Assembly: GCF_947498515.1 (NCBI RefSeq)
Contig: NZ_CANMKO010000005.1
Coordinates: 124,001-188,000, forward strand
DNA: 64,000 bases
Source of the DNA: an uncultured Pelagimonas sp.
GTDB lineage: Bacteria > Pseudomonadota > Alphaproteobacteria > Rhodobacterales > Rhodobacteraceae
Direction: 5' to 3'
Numbering within the stretch: the stretch's first letter is position 1; the number at the start of each line of letters is the position of its first letter. This document shows, in pieces, positions 1 through 8,572 of the stretch. The notes below the pieces were generated by a model. The model saw only the letters and a list, made by a program, of their open reading frames with translations. It ran no database searches and was not told the origin of the DNA. A program made the translations under genes and the position numbers.

Positions 1-1
1 C

Positions 2-553
2 GCCTACTCGATGGCGTTTAACCCAAGCCGCTCGACCAAAGACGTGTTGATGTGGATGCTGTCGACCAAGATGCTACCGGCCGCGGCTGTTCTCTATCCA
101 ATGACGTTCCTCACCAAAAGCCTGGGCCTGTTTGACACCCACTTTATGGTCATTCTGGTGCTCTGCCTGATCAACCTCCCTATCGTGATTTGGATGTTGT
201 TCACCTACTTCAAAGAGATCCCAAAAGAGATCATTGAAGCTGGCCAAATGGATGGGGTGAACACCTGGGGTGAAATCAAGGAAATCCTTATTCCGCTCGC
301 TTGGGGGGGGATCGCGTCAACGGCTCTGCTTTGCTTTATCTTCTGCTGGAACGAAGCCTATTGGACGGTCCGTCTAACCACAATTGACGCCTCAACTCTC
401 TCCAAACTCATCGAAGGTAACCGCGCACCAGAAGGTCTGTTCTTTGGACGCCTCTCCGCTGTCTCCGCGGCTGCCGTTGGCCCCATCATCGTGTTGGGCT
501 GGTTCTGTCAAAAACAATTGGTCCAAGGTCTCACCTTTGGCGCCGTCAAGTAA
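2..553 (+). CDS. smoG: Sorbitol/mannitol ABC transporter permease, 3' part
   Basis: Inner-membrane permease of a MalG-type carbohydrate ABC transporter; only the last 183 residues are in the window, as the open frame continues to the left edge. Hydrophobic segments alternate with a cytoplasmic loop carrying the EAA motif (EIIEAGQMDGVNTWGEIKE), which docks on the ATPase. The C-terminus ends LTFGAVK, as is usual for MalG-like permeases. It is followed 21 bases later by the ATPase gene and then by polyol dehydrogenases. This order (permease, ATPase, sorbitol dehydrogenase, mannitol dehydrogenase) is that of the smo/mtlK polyol operon of Rhodobacter sphaeroides, so the substrate is inferred to be a hexitol. 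The family is sure; the substrate rests on context. Confidence 0.85.
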   Translation, partial: AYSMAFNPSRSTKDVLMWMLSTKMLPAAAVLYPMTFLTKSLGLFDTHFMVILVLCLINLPIVIWMLFTYFKEIPKEIIEAGQMDGVNTWGEIKEILIPLAWGGIASTALLCFIFCWNEAYWTVRLTTIDASTLSKLIEGNRAPEGLFFGRLSAVSAAAVGPIIVLGWFCQKQLVQGLTFGAVK

Positions 554-574
554 TTCCGAGAATAGGAAAAGATC

Positions 575-1579
575 ATGGGACGTATAGTACTTGAAAAGGT
601 CACCAAGAACTTTGGCGACACACAGGTGATCCCGCCATTGGATCTGACCATCGAAGACGGCGAATTCGCTGTGTTTGTCGGACCCTCCGGTTGCGGTAAA
701 TCCACGCTTCTTCGCTTGATTGCAGGGTTGGAGGAAACCACCTCTGGCAAGGTTCTCATCGACGATCAGGATGTTACCGAAATCTCTCCTTCAAAGCGCG
801 GGCTTTCAATGGTTTTCCAAACCTACGCGCTTTATCCGCACATGACTGTTCGCAAGAACATTGCCTTCCCAATGCGGATGGCTGGCATGAGCGAAGAGGA
901 GCAAAACAAGCGCATTAATGCGGCAGCTGAATCTCTGAACCTCACCGATTATCTGGACCGTAAACCGGGTCAGCTTTCGGGTGGCCAACGTCAGCGTGTG
1001 GCCATTGGCCGTGCCATTGTGCGCGATCCGTCTGCCTTCCTCTTTGACGAGCCATTGTCGAATCTTGACGCGGCCCTGCGGGTTGGAATGCGGCTTGAGA
1101 TCACTGAAATGCACGAGCGCATGCAGACGACAATGATCTATGTGACCCACGATCAGGTCGAAGCCATGACAATGGCCAACAAGATTGTTGTTTTGCAAGC
1201 TGGTGTCATTGAACAGGTCGGTAGCCCGCTTGAGCTCTATCACAAGCCCCGCAACAAGTTCGTTGCTGGCTTTATCGGCAGCCCCAAGATGAACCTGATC
1301 GAAAGCGACGAAGCGAAAAAGCATGGCGCGACAACCATCGGTATTCGCCCCGAGCATATCGCGGTTTCAGACTCTGATGGTATTTGGAAAGGCACCGTTG
1401 GCGTCGCCGAACACCTTGGCTCTGATACCTTCATCCACATCCATGGCATTGACGGCTGTGACCCATTGACTGTCCGCGCTGCTGGGGACGTTTCGTTCAA
1501 ACATGGCGACACTGTTTACCTGACACCGGACGAGACCCAGATCCACAAGTTTGACGATATGGGTCTGAGGATAGACTGA
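575..1579 (+). CDS. smoK: Polyol ABC transporter ATP-binding protein (MalK type)
   Basis: Cytoplasmic ATPase of 334 residues that energises the polyol importer. Walker A is GPSGCGKST near residue 37, the signature is LSGGQRQR, Walker B/D-loop is FDEPLSNLD, and the H-loop is in [12 protein letters not shown]-terminal regulatory (TOBE/MalK-type) domain follows from about residue 235. A good Shine-Dalgarno sequence (AGGAAAAG) precedes the ATG. Its stop overlaps the start of the dehydrogenase gene by one base, which indicates translational coupling. The length is slightly below the usual 350-370 for MalK proteins but no motif is missing. Confidence 0.9.
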   Translation: MGRIVLEKVTKNFGDTQVIPPLDLTIEDGEFAVFVGPSGCGKSTLLRLIAGLEETTSGKVLIDDQDVTEISPSKRGLSMVFQTYALYPHMTVRKNIAFPMRMAGMSEEEQNKRINAAAESLNLTDYLDRKPGQLSGGQRQRVAIGRAIVRDPSAFLFDEPLSNLDAALRVGMRLEITEMHERMQTTMIYVTHDQVEAMTMANKIVVLQAGVIEQVGSPLELYHKPRNKFVAGFIGSPKMNLIESDEAKKHGATTIGIRPEHIAVSDSDGIWKGTVGVAEHLGSDTFIHIHGIDGCDPLTVRAAGDVSFKHGDTVYLTPDETQIHKFDDMGLRID

Positions 1580-2355
1580 TGCAATTGGCTGGAAAAACAG
1601 CCCTGATAACTGGTGCCGCCCGAGGAATCGGGCGGGCCTTTGCGGCGGCCTATCTGAACGAAGGGGCGCGTGTGATCATTGCTGATATTGATTACGAGCG
1701 GGCCGCACGCACCGCAAAAGACCTAGACCCCAAGAATGCCTTGGCGGTTGGAATGGATGTCACCGATCGCACCAGTATCGATGCGGCCCTAAGCGAAGCG
1801 GATCGCCACGGGTTTGGCGACATCGACATTCTGATCAATAACGCCGCTCTCTTTACCGCCGCTCCAATCATTGAGATTGAAGAAGCCGATTTTGCGCGCT
1901 GTTTCGACGTGAACGTAAAAGGCACTCTGTTTACCATGCAGGCCGTTGCAAAACAGATGATCGCGCGGGGACAGGGCGGCAAGATCATCAACATGGCCAG
2001 CCAAGCAGGTCGGCGCGGCGAACCCCTTGTTGCCGTATATTGCGCCACCAAAGCAGCAGTCATTAGCCTAACGCAATCCGCAGGTCTGGATCTGATCAAG
2101 CATGGGATCAACGTCAATGCTATTTCGCCGGGCGTCGTAGACGGCGAGCATTGGGACGGCGTTGATGCGTTTTTTGCCAAATACGAAAACAAAGCACCCG
2201 GTCAAAAGAAGCGCGAAGTCGGTGCCGGCGTCCCTTTTGGGCGCATGGGCACACCAGAAGACCTAACCGGTATGGCCATCTTTTTAGCCAGCGATGCGGC
2301 ACGTTACATCGTCGCGCAAACCTACAATGTGGATGGTGGACAATGGATGAACTGA
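1579..2355 (+). CDS. smoS: Sorbitol (glucitol) dehydrogenase, SDR family
   Basis: A 258-residue short-chain dehydrogenase/reductase, probably oxidising D-glucitol to D-fructose (and galactitol to tagatose) with NAD+. The nucleotide-binding motif TGAARGIG is at residues 11-18, NNAA at 87-90, and the catalytic triad is S141, Y154 and K158 (YCATK). D36 and D38 after the second beta strand favour NAD over NADP. The gene is one-base coupled to the transporter ATPase and overlaps the mannitol dehydrogenase gene by 13 bases. Residue spacing is almost identical to R. sphaeroides SmoS (S140/Y153/K157 there, from memory). Confidence 0.88.
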   Translation: MQLAGKTALITGAARGIGRAFAAAYLNEGARVIIADIDYERAARTAKDLDPKNALAVGMDVTDRTSIDAALSEADRHGFGDIDILINNAALFTAAPIIEIEEADFARCFDVNVKGTLFTMQAVAKQMIARGQGGKIINMASQAGRRGEPLVAVYCATKAAVISLTQSAGLDLIKHGINVNAISPGVVDGEHWDGVDAFFAKYENKAPGQKKREVGAGVPFGRMGTPEDLTGMAIFLASDAARYIVAQTYNVDGGQWMN

Positions 2356-3836
2356 TCTCGCTTTCGAACGCAACACTTGATCAATTGACCGTCAAGCGCC
2401 CAACCTATGACCGCGCAGCGCTAACACCGGGCATTGTCCATATTGGGGTTGGGAATTTTCACCGTGCCCATCAGGCGTGGTATTTGCACCGCCTTATGCA
2501 GGCGGGTGAGGCCCATGATTGGGCGATTATTGGCGCTGGTGTGCGTCCCTATGATGCGGCCATGCGCGAAAAGCTTTTGGCTCAGGATTGTCTGACAACT
2601 CTGATCGAATTGGACCCCAACAACGTCTCCGCAGAGGTCGTTGGATCCATGATCGATTACCTTCCGATAGAAACCGGCAACGCGGCTCTCATTCGGCAAA
2701 TGGCAGACCCGGCGATCCGCATTGTTGCAATGACCGTCACCGAAAGCGGCTACTATATTGATCCTGTTACCAAAGGGTTCGACGCCAGCCATGCCGATCT
2801 GGTCTATGATGCGGCCCATCCTGACGCGCCGCAAACGGCATTCGGCGCAATTGTTGCGGCCCTGCGTTTGCGCCGCGATGCTGGCTTGGCTCCCTTTACA
2901 GGTCTGAGCTGTGACAACCTACAAGGTAACGGAGACATCCTGCGTCAGACGGTTGTGTCCCTGGCCCGGCTGTCTGATCCCGACCTCGCCGACTGGATCG
3001 ACACCAACGCGACATTTCCAAATTCCATGGTTGATTGCATCGCCCCGGCCACGGGGCCCAATGAATTGGCCTTGGCCGCGGACTTTGGGATCAAAGACGC
3101 CGCTGTCGTCACCCACGAAGCTTTTCGCCAATGGGTTATCGAAGACAAGTTTTGCGCCGGGCGTCCACATTGGGAACAGGTCGGAGCCACCATCTCGGAT
3201 GATGTCCACGCATTCGAAACGATGAAAATCCGCATTCTGAACGCGGGCCACCAAGTGATCGCCAATGTGGGGGAAACGCTTGGCATTGAAACCATTGCTG
3301 AATGTATGGCGCATCCGAGCATTGTGGGTTTCTTTGGCAAGGTTCAACGCTCGGAAATCGCTCCTACCGTGGCCCCTGTCCCCGGCAAGACCCCCGCAGA
3401 GTATGTTGACCTCATCGAAGACCGTTTTTCGAATCCACGGATTGTCGACACGACCCGCCGTGTGGCTTTTGACGGATCGGCGCGGCATCCCGGGTTTGTT
3501 TTGCCAATATTGCGCGACCAACTTGCGGCGGGGCGGTCAGTAGAAGGGCTTGCTTTGGTTGAGGCGCTTTGGGCCCGCATGTGTGCGGGTACGCGCGAAG
3601 ATGGGTCCGTCATCGAGGCAAATGATCCCAATTGGGATGAACTCACTCAGGTGGCTTTGGCCGCCAAAACACGGCCACTGGCGTGGCTCGAACAAAGCAA
3701 TATTTACGGCGACCTGTCGCAGGCCGCTCCATTTTCGGATGCGTTTTGCAAGTGGCTTGCCCTGATCTGGGCCCAAGGCTGTGTCGCGGCTCTGAACGAA
3801 TATGCACAGGTCTCCCAAGAGGCTGCGTCGGCCTAA
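2343..3836 (+). CDS. mtlK: Mannitol 2-dehydrogenase
   Basis: A 497-residue polyol-specific long-chain dehydrogenase of the mannitol dehydrogenase family, oxidising D-mannitol (and D-arabinitol) to the ketose. The N-terminal Rossmann part holds HIGVGNFHRAHQ (residues 33-44). The catalytic signature KIRILNAGH gives K295, N300 and H303, the same numbering as the well-studied Pseudomonas fluorescens enzyme. Full length. It overlaps smoS by 13 bases, so it is translated from the same message. No xylulokinase or fructokinase gene follows: the operon ends here with a hairpin, so the ketose must be phosphorylated by an enzyme encoded elsewhere. Confidence 0.9.
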   Translation: MDELISLSNATLDQLTVKRPTYDRAALTPGIVHIGVGNFHRAHQAWYLHRLMQAGEAHDWAIIGAGVRPYDAAMREKLLAQDCLTTLIELDPNNVSAEVVGSMIDYLPIETGNAALIRQMADPAIRIVAMTVTESGYYIDPVTKGFDASHADLVYDAAHPDAPQTAFGAIVAALRLRRDAGLAPFTGLSCDNLQGNGDILRQTVVSLARLSDPDLADWIDTNATFPNSMVDCIAPATGPNELALAADFGIKDAAVVTHEAFRQWVIEDKFCAGRPHWEQVGATISDDVHAFETMKIRILNAGHQVIANVGETLGIETIAECMAHPSIVGFFGKVQRSEIAPTVAPVPGKTPAEYVDLIEDRFSNPRIVDTTRRVAFDGSARHPGFVLPILRDQLAAGRSVEGLALVEALWARMCAGTREDGSVIEANDPNWDELTQVALAAKTRPLAWLEQSNIYGDLSQAAPFSDAFCKWLALIWAQGCVAALNEYAQVSQEAASA

Positions 3837-3885
3837 ATTTACGTCCTTGTAGGTGGTTGGATCACCTCTGAGCTAGATAATCAGA

Positions 3886-3914
3886 CCCCTGCCCTTAACC
3901 AAAGGAGGCAGGGG
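3886..3914 (+). terminator. Hairpin ending the polyol operon
   Basis: Perfect 8-bp stem CCCCTGCC / GGCAGGGG with a 13-base loop, 50 bases after the mtlK stop. Only a short T stretch (CTTTC) follows, so termination is likely but not a textbook intrinsic signal. Confidence 0.6.
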
Positions 3915-4173
3915 CCGCTTTCAACCATCATTCGCCTAACCCTAGATTGTTTTCCCGGTTATGTGGCACCAGTTTCCTTTAGGATTTGACCCACATTCCA
4001 TCAAGCCGGCATGGCGTTCCGAATGGTTGTGTAACACCGCGTGCGCCCGAACTGCTATTGGCACGGTCAGATCCCAACCAATGGCTGCACCAGTATCCCG
4101 AGAGGAGATGCAAACTATTTCGCGTGTAAGAACGAAAGTGACATTCAAATATCTCTATTTGAGTAAAAACTGC

Positions 4174-4200
4174 ATTTGATAAACATGCGTAGCATCAAAT
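4174..4200. promoter_or_regulatory. Inverted repeat upstream of the histidine kinase
   Basis: ATTTGAT - 13 bases - ATCAAAT, perfect 7-base arms, ending 28 bases before the assigned start codon. It looks like an operator for a dimeric regulator, or part of the promoter; which protein binds is unknown. Confidence 0.35.
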
Positions 4201-4204
4201 CTTC

Positions 4205-4230
4205 TTGGTAAATTGGTCAAGTTGGTAAAT
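4205..4230 (+). repeat. Three tandem TTGGT(A/C)AA repeats at the kinase start
   Basis: TTGGTAAA, TTGGTCAA and TTGGTAAA begin at 4205, 4213 and 4222, a period of 8-9 bases, and the last runs into the ATG. There is no normal Shine-Dalgarno sequence before this ATG, so the repeat occupies the ribosome-binding region. It could be a protein-binding site controlling translation or transcription, or chance. Confidence 0.4.
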
Positions 4231-7117
4231 GCTGATGCCTATGACGCAGGCCGACGACTCTTCTCTCAATCAACTGGATTCCGCTTTGCATCATCTTCTG
4301 GTGCAACGCCCGTTTGCCGGTTTGGCAATGGCCGAGCAGTTGAATTGTTTTGCAGAAACGATCAACCAAGTGACAACGGCCTATCGAGTTACGGTTTGGA
4401 CCCTGAGCGCAGATCTGCGGTATCTAAAACGTGTCGCCGTCGCCGCAGACTCATCAAACGATCCACCCAAGGTGTTGGGTGTCGATGCATCTATCCTTGC
4501 CATTCTCAAGACCTCTGATGTCACGACCTCGAACACCGAAAACCGCGATGCGTTGGATGCGATCCTTGCTCAATTGCCCCAAGGAAAACTGGATGCTCTC
4601 GCATTGTGCCCTTTGGTGCAGAACGGCGACATCTACGGTGCTTTGCTTCTCGAGTACCACCGGCAAGACGCCAATGACGCGCAGAACGTGCCGTCGGGCA
4701 ATGAATCTCGTTTTGCTCAGGCTGTGGCCGGGTTGATTTCACTCTCTATGGCTCAGGCTCAGTTCGTCGAAACGGACAGTACCGTTGCCGACTACAAAAA
4801 GCGACTTGGCATTTTTTCTCAAATGGCCGTCGACCGCCTATGGGAAACCGACAAAGACCTCAAAGTAACCTCGGTCATCAGCGGCCCCACAACTGTCGCG
4901 CCTGAAGGGGCCCATCTTATCGGGTTACGCCCGTGGGAGGTGGCAACCCGGCGTCCTTTGCACGGTGATTGGGGGCCAACCGTCACCGCCATGGAAAACC
5001 GTGAGGTCATCAAAGATCTGACCCTCGTTGATTACAATCCCGACGGGAGCAAAAGCTACCGCGAAGCAAATGGTGAGCCTCAATTCGATAAAGATGGTCA
5101 GTTCACTGGCTATATTGGGGTGACCCGCGACATCACCGATCGGATCGTCCGAGAGGCGGAACTTAGCACTATTGATCAACGCTATCGCAACGCGTCGAAA
5201 CTCGCACACTTGGGCCATTGGATTTGGGACAGGAACGCAGATTGTTGTTCCTATTGCTCACCGGAGATGGCTGAAATCTTTGGTGTCTCAGTTGATGAAT
5301 ACTTGGGGCGAACCACGTCTTTTGCAAAGGATCAGCTCTGGTATCACCCTGACGACCGAGATCGTTATCGCGACCTTGTCGAAACGGCCTGCGAGACCGG
5401 CTCGGGCTGGACCATTACGGTGCGCATTACCCGTGACGACGGCTCAATCCGGCATCTCAAACAATGGGCCGAACCCGGATATGACGATACCGGCCGGGTG
5501 GTCTCTACGCTTGGGGTGCTATTGGACGTCACAGATCAGGTCGAACTCAGCGAAGACCTTAAGGACAGCCGCGCCAAGCTGGCCAATCTGGTCGACAACC
5601 TGCCCGGAGCCTTGTTTCGGATCAAGCTCGACGACAATTGGTCAGCGGTTTACCGCAGCAAAGGCTACTACCGCCAATTTGTTGAACCCTCGCGCCAGTC
5701 TGATGATTGGGACACATTTGGCAGCGAAAGCCTGTTTCAAGTTGATGATGCAGACAAACGATATTTACGGCAGGTGATTGAAGACGCAGTTGCCCAGAAC
5801 AAGCCGTACGAAATTGAGTATGGAGTCACCACTTTAGATGGGGACCAACGCTGGGTATGGGAACGCGGGCGACCAGTGCTGGCGGAGAATGGCGACATCG
5901 AACTCGAAGGCATCATGATTGACGCCACCGAAAAGCACTTGACCGAACAGGCCCTCGTCAAATCTCAACGCGGCGAAGCCATCGGACAGCTCACCGGCGG
6001 TGTGGCACATGATTTCAATAACCTACTAGCGGTAATACTTGGCAACCTTGAGTTGGTTCGCGACGATATCACCGACCCCAATTTGCTCAAAATGTTGGAT
6101 GCCAGCATCAACGCAACAACCCGCGGCGCCGATCTCACCCGCAACATGCTGGCCTTTGCGCGCAAAGCCAAACTGGAACCAACCGAGCTAAATCTGAACG
6201 ATCTCATTCTGAATACCCAAAACTGGATCATGCGTACATTGCCCTCTCATATCGAGGTCAACACACATCTGGCCGATGACATCTGGACCATTCGCGCCGA
6301 CCCAAGCTCAACCGAAAGCGCTTTGCTTAACCTTATTATCAACGCACGTGACGCTATGCGCGAGGGCGGCAAACTAACCATCGAAACCGCCAATCTCGTC
6401 ATTGATGCCGAAACGATTCAAAGCAAGTTCGAGGATATTGATCCGGGCGAATATGTGATGATGGCGGTAAGCGACACCGGACATGGGATTTCGAAAGACA
6501 CGCTAAAACAAGTGTTTGAACCCTTCTTCACGACCAAGGCACCGGGTGATGGTTCTGGGCTTGGCCTTTCAATGATCGACGGGTTCATTCGTCAATCTGG
6601 CGGAACAGTCCGAGTCTATAGCGAAGAACGCGTTGGCACGACGTTTAAGCTCTTTTTCAATGCCATGACCCCGCCTGACACCCCCCCCAAACCGCCGGTT
6701 TCTGCGGCACCTGTACACAAAATTCAGCAAGGCGGCCGAATTTTGGTCGCCGAAGACGAAAGCGGCGTGTTGACCATTCTTGTCTCGGTTTTGCGCAAGG
6801 CGGGTTATGATGTTGTTGCGACGTCCTCGGGCGATGCCGCGCTGGCGATGTTTGAGCAGGACCCGAACTTTGATCTTTTGGTCACGGATGTTGTTATGCC
6901 GGGTCACTTGCTTGGCCCTGGTCTGGTTCGCGCTCTGCGCGCTATTCGCCCCGACCTTCCGGCGATCTTTTTGACCGGTTATGCAGCAGAGGCCACCGTG
7001 CATGGCAACGGTTTACGACCAGAAGACATCCGTTTGATGAAACCAATCCGCCGGGCAGAGTTGTTGTCAACCATCGCCGAAGTGTTGCAGACGACAACAC
7101 AGAGCGATCCAGATTAA
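4229..7117 (+). CDS. Hybrid sensor histidine kinase with PAS domains and a receiver domain
   Basis: A 962-residue signalling kinase. Residues 1 to about 185 look like a GAF-type input domain; three PAS-like segments follow (about 190-320, 320-450, 455-580; the first two end in the typical DITD/DVTD). The phosphoacceptor box is GGVAHDFNNLL with H594, and the ATPase domain shows NLIINARDAM, SDTGHGIS and FEPFFTTK. The C-terminal receiver domain has DE near its start, phosphoacceptor D887 in LVTDVVMPG, and the conserved K in MKP. No transmembrane segment is visible, so it is probably cytosolic. No separate response regulator is next to it; output may pass through a phosphotransfer protein elsewhere. 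ATGs at 4235 and 4241 are alternative starts. It converges with the MocR gene with a 4-base overlap. Confidence 0.9.
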   Translation: MLMPMTQADDSSLNQLDSALHHLLVQRPFAGLAMAEQLNCFAETINQVTTAYRVTVWTLSADLRYLKRVAVAADSSNDPPKVLGVDASILAILKTSDVTTSNTENRDALDAILAQLPQGKLDALALCPLVQNGDIYGALLLEYHRQDANDAQNVPSGNESRFAQAVAGLISLSMAQAQFVETDSTVADYKKRLGIFSQMAVDRLWETDKDLKVTSVISGPTTVAPEGAHLIGLRPWEVATRRPLHGDWGPTVTAMENREVIKDLTLVDYNPDGSKSYREANGEPQFDKDGQFTGYIGVTRDITDRIVREAELSTIDQRYRNASKLAHLGHWIWDRNADCCSYCSPEMAEIFGVSVDEYLGRTTSFAKDQLWYHPDDRDRYRDLVETACETGSGWTITVRITRDDGSIRHLKQWAEPGYDDTGRVVSTLGVLLDVTDQVELSEDLKDSRAKLANLVDNLPGALFRIKLDDNWSAVYRSKGYYRQFVEPSRQSDDWDTFGSESLFQVDDADKRYLRQVIEDAVAQNKPYEIEYGVTTLDGDQRWVWERGRPVLAENGDIELEGIMIDATEKHLTEQALVKSQRGEAIGQLTGGVAHDFNNLLAVILGNLELVRDDITDPNLLKMLDASINATTRGADLTRNMLAFARKAKLEPTELNLNDLILNTQNWIMRTLPSHIEVNTHLADDIWTIRADPSSTESALLNLIINARDAMREGGKLTIETANLVIDAETIQSKFEDIDPGEYVMMAVSDTGHGISKDTLKQVFEPFFTTKAPGDGSGLGLSMIDGFIRQSGGTVRVYSEERVGTTFKLFFNAMTPPDTPPKPPVSAAPVHKIQQGGRILVAEDESGVLTILVSVLRKAGYDVVATSSGDAALAMFEQDPNFDLLVTDVVMPGHLLGPGLVRALRAIRPDLPAIFLTGYAAEATVHGNGLRPEDIRLMKPIRRAELLSTIAEVLQTTTQSDPD

Positions 7118-8514
7118 TCGGGTGCAAAACAAAGTTTCAACCGGTCCAGCGCCGCGCTCATGTCTTGGATTTGATAGCCACAAAACCCAAGGATCAGACC
7201 GTTTTCGCCCCTTGGAACAAACGCGCATTCCGAAAGCGCTTCGATATCCACGCCAAGATTTTGCGCGCGCGCGGCGACGGTGGTGTCACGCAAACCGCCT
7301 TTCAAATGAAAGACAACCTGCATCCCGGCTTGATGGTCTTGAAACTGGCCGAATTTCTCAAAATCTTGCGCTAGCCTATCGAGCAAATACCGACGGCGTT
7401 CGCCATAGACCCGCCGCACCCGGCGCAAATGGCGGTAAAACTCGCCCGACTCCATAAAATCAGCCAAGGCCTGTTGCGGCATATAACTTGCTCGTAAACC
7501 AGTTTGACGGATCGCCCCACGAAACCGATCCATCAAATCGCGTGGGGCAACGATATAGCCCAGCCGCAAAGCATTTGAGAAAATCTTGGAAAAGCTACCA
7601 ATATAAACAGTGCGATTTAGCTGATCGAACCCGGCCATGGCCGGGATTGGCCGCCCGGCATAGCGAAATTCGCTGTCGTAGTCATCTTCGATGATCCAAC
7701 TGTTATTGACGTCAGCCCAGCGAATAAACTCCTGACGCCGGCTTGGAGTCATTGCGCCACCTAGCGGATATTGGTGTGACGGTGTCAGGACCACGACCCG
7801 TGGTGTTGGCTGACTTTGCGGTAATTGCGCGCCGCCAGCATCAATAGCAAGCCAGTGCGATTTTAACCCCTGTGTTTGCGCAAAGTGATGGATCGGCTGG
7901 TACCCCGGCGTTTCAATGCCTATGGTGTCACCGTTTTGCGCCAATCCACGCAGGCAAATATCAAGCGCGTCCGACGACCCGGCCGTCACAATCACCTGAT
8001 GCCCCGAGGCCTGAATACCGCGCCAGTCCGCAACATGCGCCGCAATGGCGCGGCGTAGGTCGAAATTGCCAAACGGCCCGCCACCAATCAACATCGCTTC
8101 TGGATTGGTGCGACAGACCCGCGCCACCGCCTTGGCCCATTGCCGATAGGGAAAGAGGCGCATATCGGGTTGACCGGACTCAAAGGGAACTGCCAACCTC
8201 TTCGTTTCCGCTGTTTCGTCCTGAGGATTTACACGCGTGCTTTCTAACTCAACCTCGCCCATGGCGCAGACGGTATAGCCCGACCCTTGAACACTTTGCA
8301 GATAGCCTTCGGCGACAAGCTGTTCATAGGCGGTGACCACGGTTGACCGAGACAACCCAAGTTCCGTCGCAAACACCCGCGTCGCCGGTAAACGTTGCCC
8401 CTGTCGCAATTCCCCTGCGGCAATTGCTGCGCGCATCGCCGTACAAATCTGTTCAAAGATCGGTATCGGAGATGTGCGGTCAATCGAAAAGCCAAGCCAC
8501 GGCGTTTGGGTCAT
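7114..8514 (-). CDS. MocR-family transcriptional regulator (GntR HTH plus aminotransferase domain)
   Basis: A 466-residue fusion regulator. Residues 15-80 form a GntR-type winged helix (PATRVFATELGLSRSTVVTAYEQL); the rest is a class I aminotransferase-like domain that binds pyridoxal phosphate as an effector sensor. The PLP lysine is K310 in SFSKIFSNALRLGY, and DDYDSEFRY (277-285) holds the aspartate that contacts the PLP nitrogen. MocR proteins often control vitamin B6, GABA, ectoine or taurine genes, but none of those is adjacent. It lies 58 bases downstream of the molybdoenzyme gene on the same strand, so the two may be co-transcribed. The target is unknown. Confidence 0.88.
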   Translation of the reverse strand: MTQTPWLGFSIDRTSPIPIFEQICTAMRAAIAAGELRQGQRLPATRVFATELGLSRSTVVTAYEQLVAEGYLQSVQGSGYTVCAMGEVELESTRVNPQDETAETKRLAVPFESGQPDMRLFPYRQWAKAVARVCRTNPEAMLIGGGPFGNFDLRRAIAAHVADWRGIQASGHQVIVTAGSSDALDICLRGLAQNGDTIGIETPGYQPIHHFAQTQGLKSHWLAIDAGGAQLPQSQPTPRVVVLTPSHQYPLGGAMTPSRRQEFIRWADVNNSWIIEDDYDSEFRYAGRPIPAMAGFDQLNRTVYIGSFSKIFSNALRLGYIVAPRDLMDRFRGAIRQTGLRASYMPQQALADFMESGEFYRHLRRVRRVYGERRRYLLDRLAQDFEKFGQFQDHQAGMQVVFHLKGGLRDTTVAARAQNLGVDIEALSECAFVPRGENGLILGFCGYQIQDMSAALDRLKLCFAPD

Positions 8515-8572
8515 ATTGGACTGCTGAAACTATTCATTCCAGAACGCTACAGCAGTGCCAATTGAACGACAA

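Larger units (their letters stand above)
3837..4228. other. Intergenic region between mtlK and the histidine kinase
   Basis: 392 bases with no convincing gene. It holds the mtlK terminator hairpin (3886-3914), then AT-richer DNA that should carry the kinase promoter, an inverted repeat (4174-4200) and a triple TTGGT repeat (4205-4230). Short open frames on both strands here lack a ribosome site and family features. Confidence 0.6.

Noticed and set aside
806-1357. Long antisense open frame opposite smoK (183 codons)
   Set aside because: Shadow of a GC-rich coding gene; no ribosome site, no family features, and the plus-strand protein is a complete ATPase.
3961-4179. Small open frames between mtlK and the kinase gene
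   Set aside because: No ribosome site, unusual amino-acid composition, and they run through regulatory-looking DNA.
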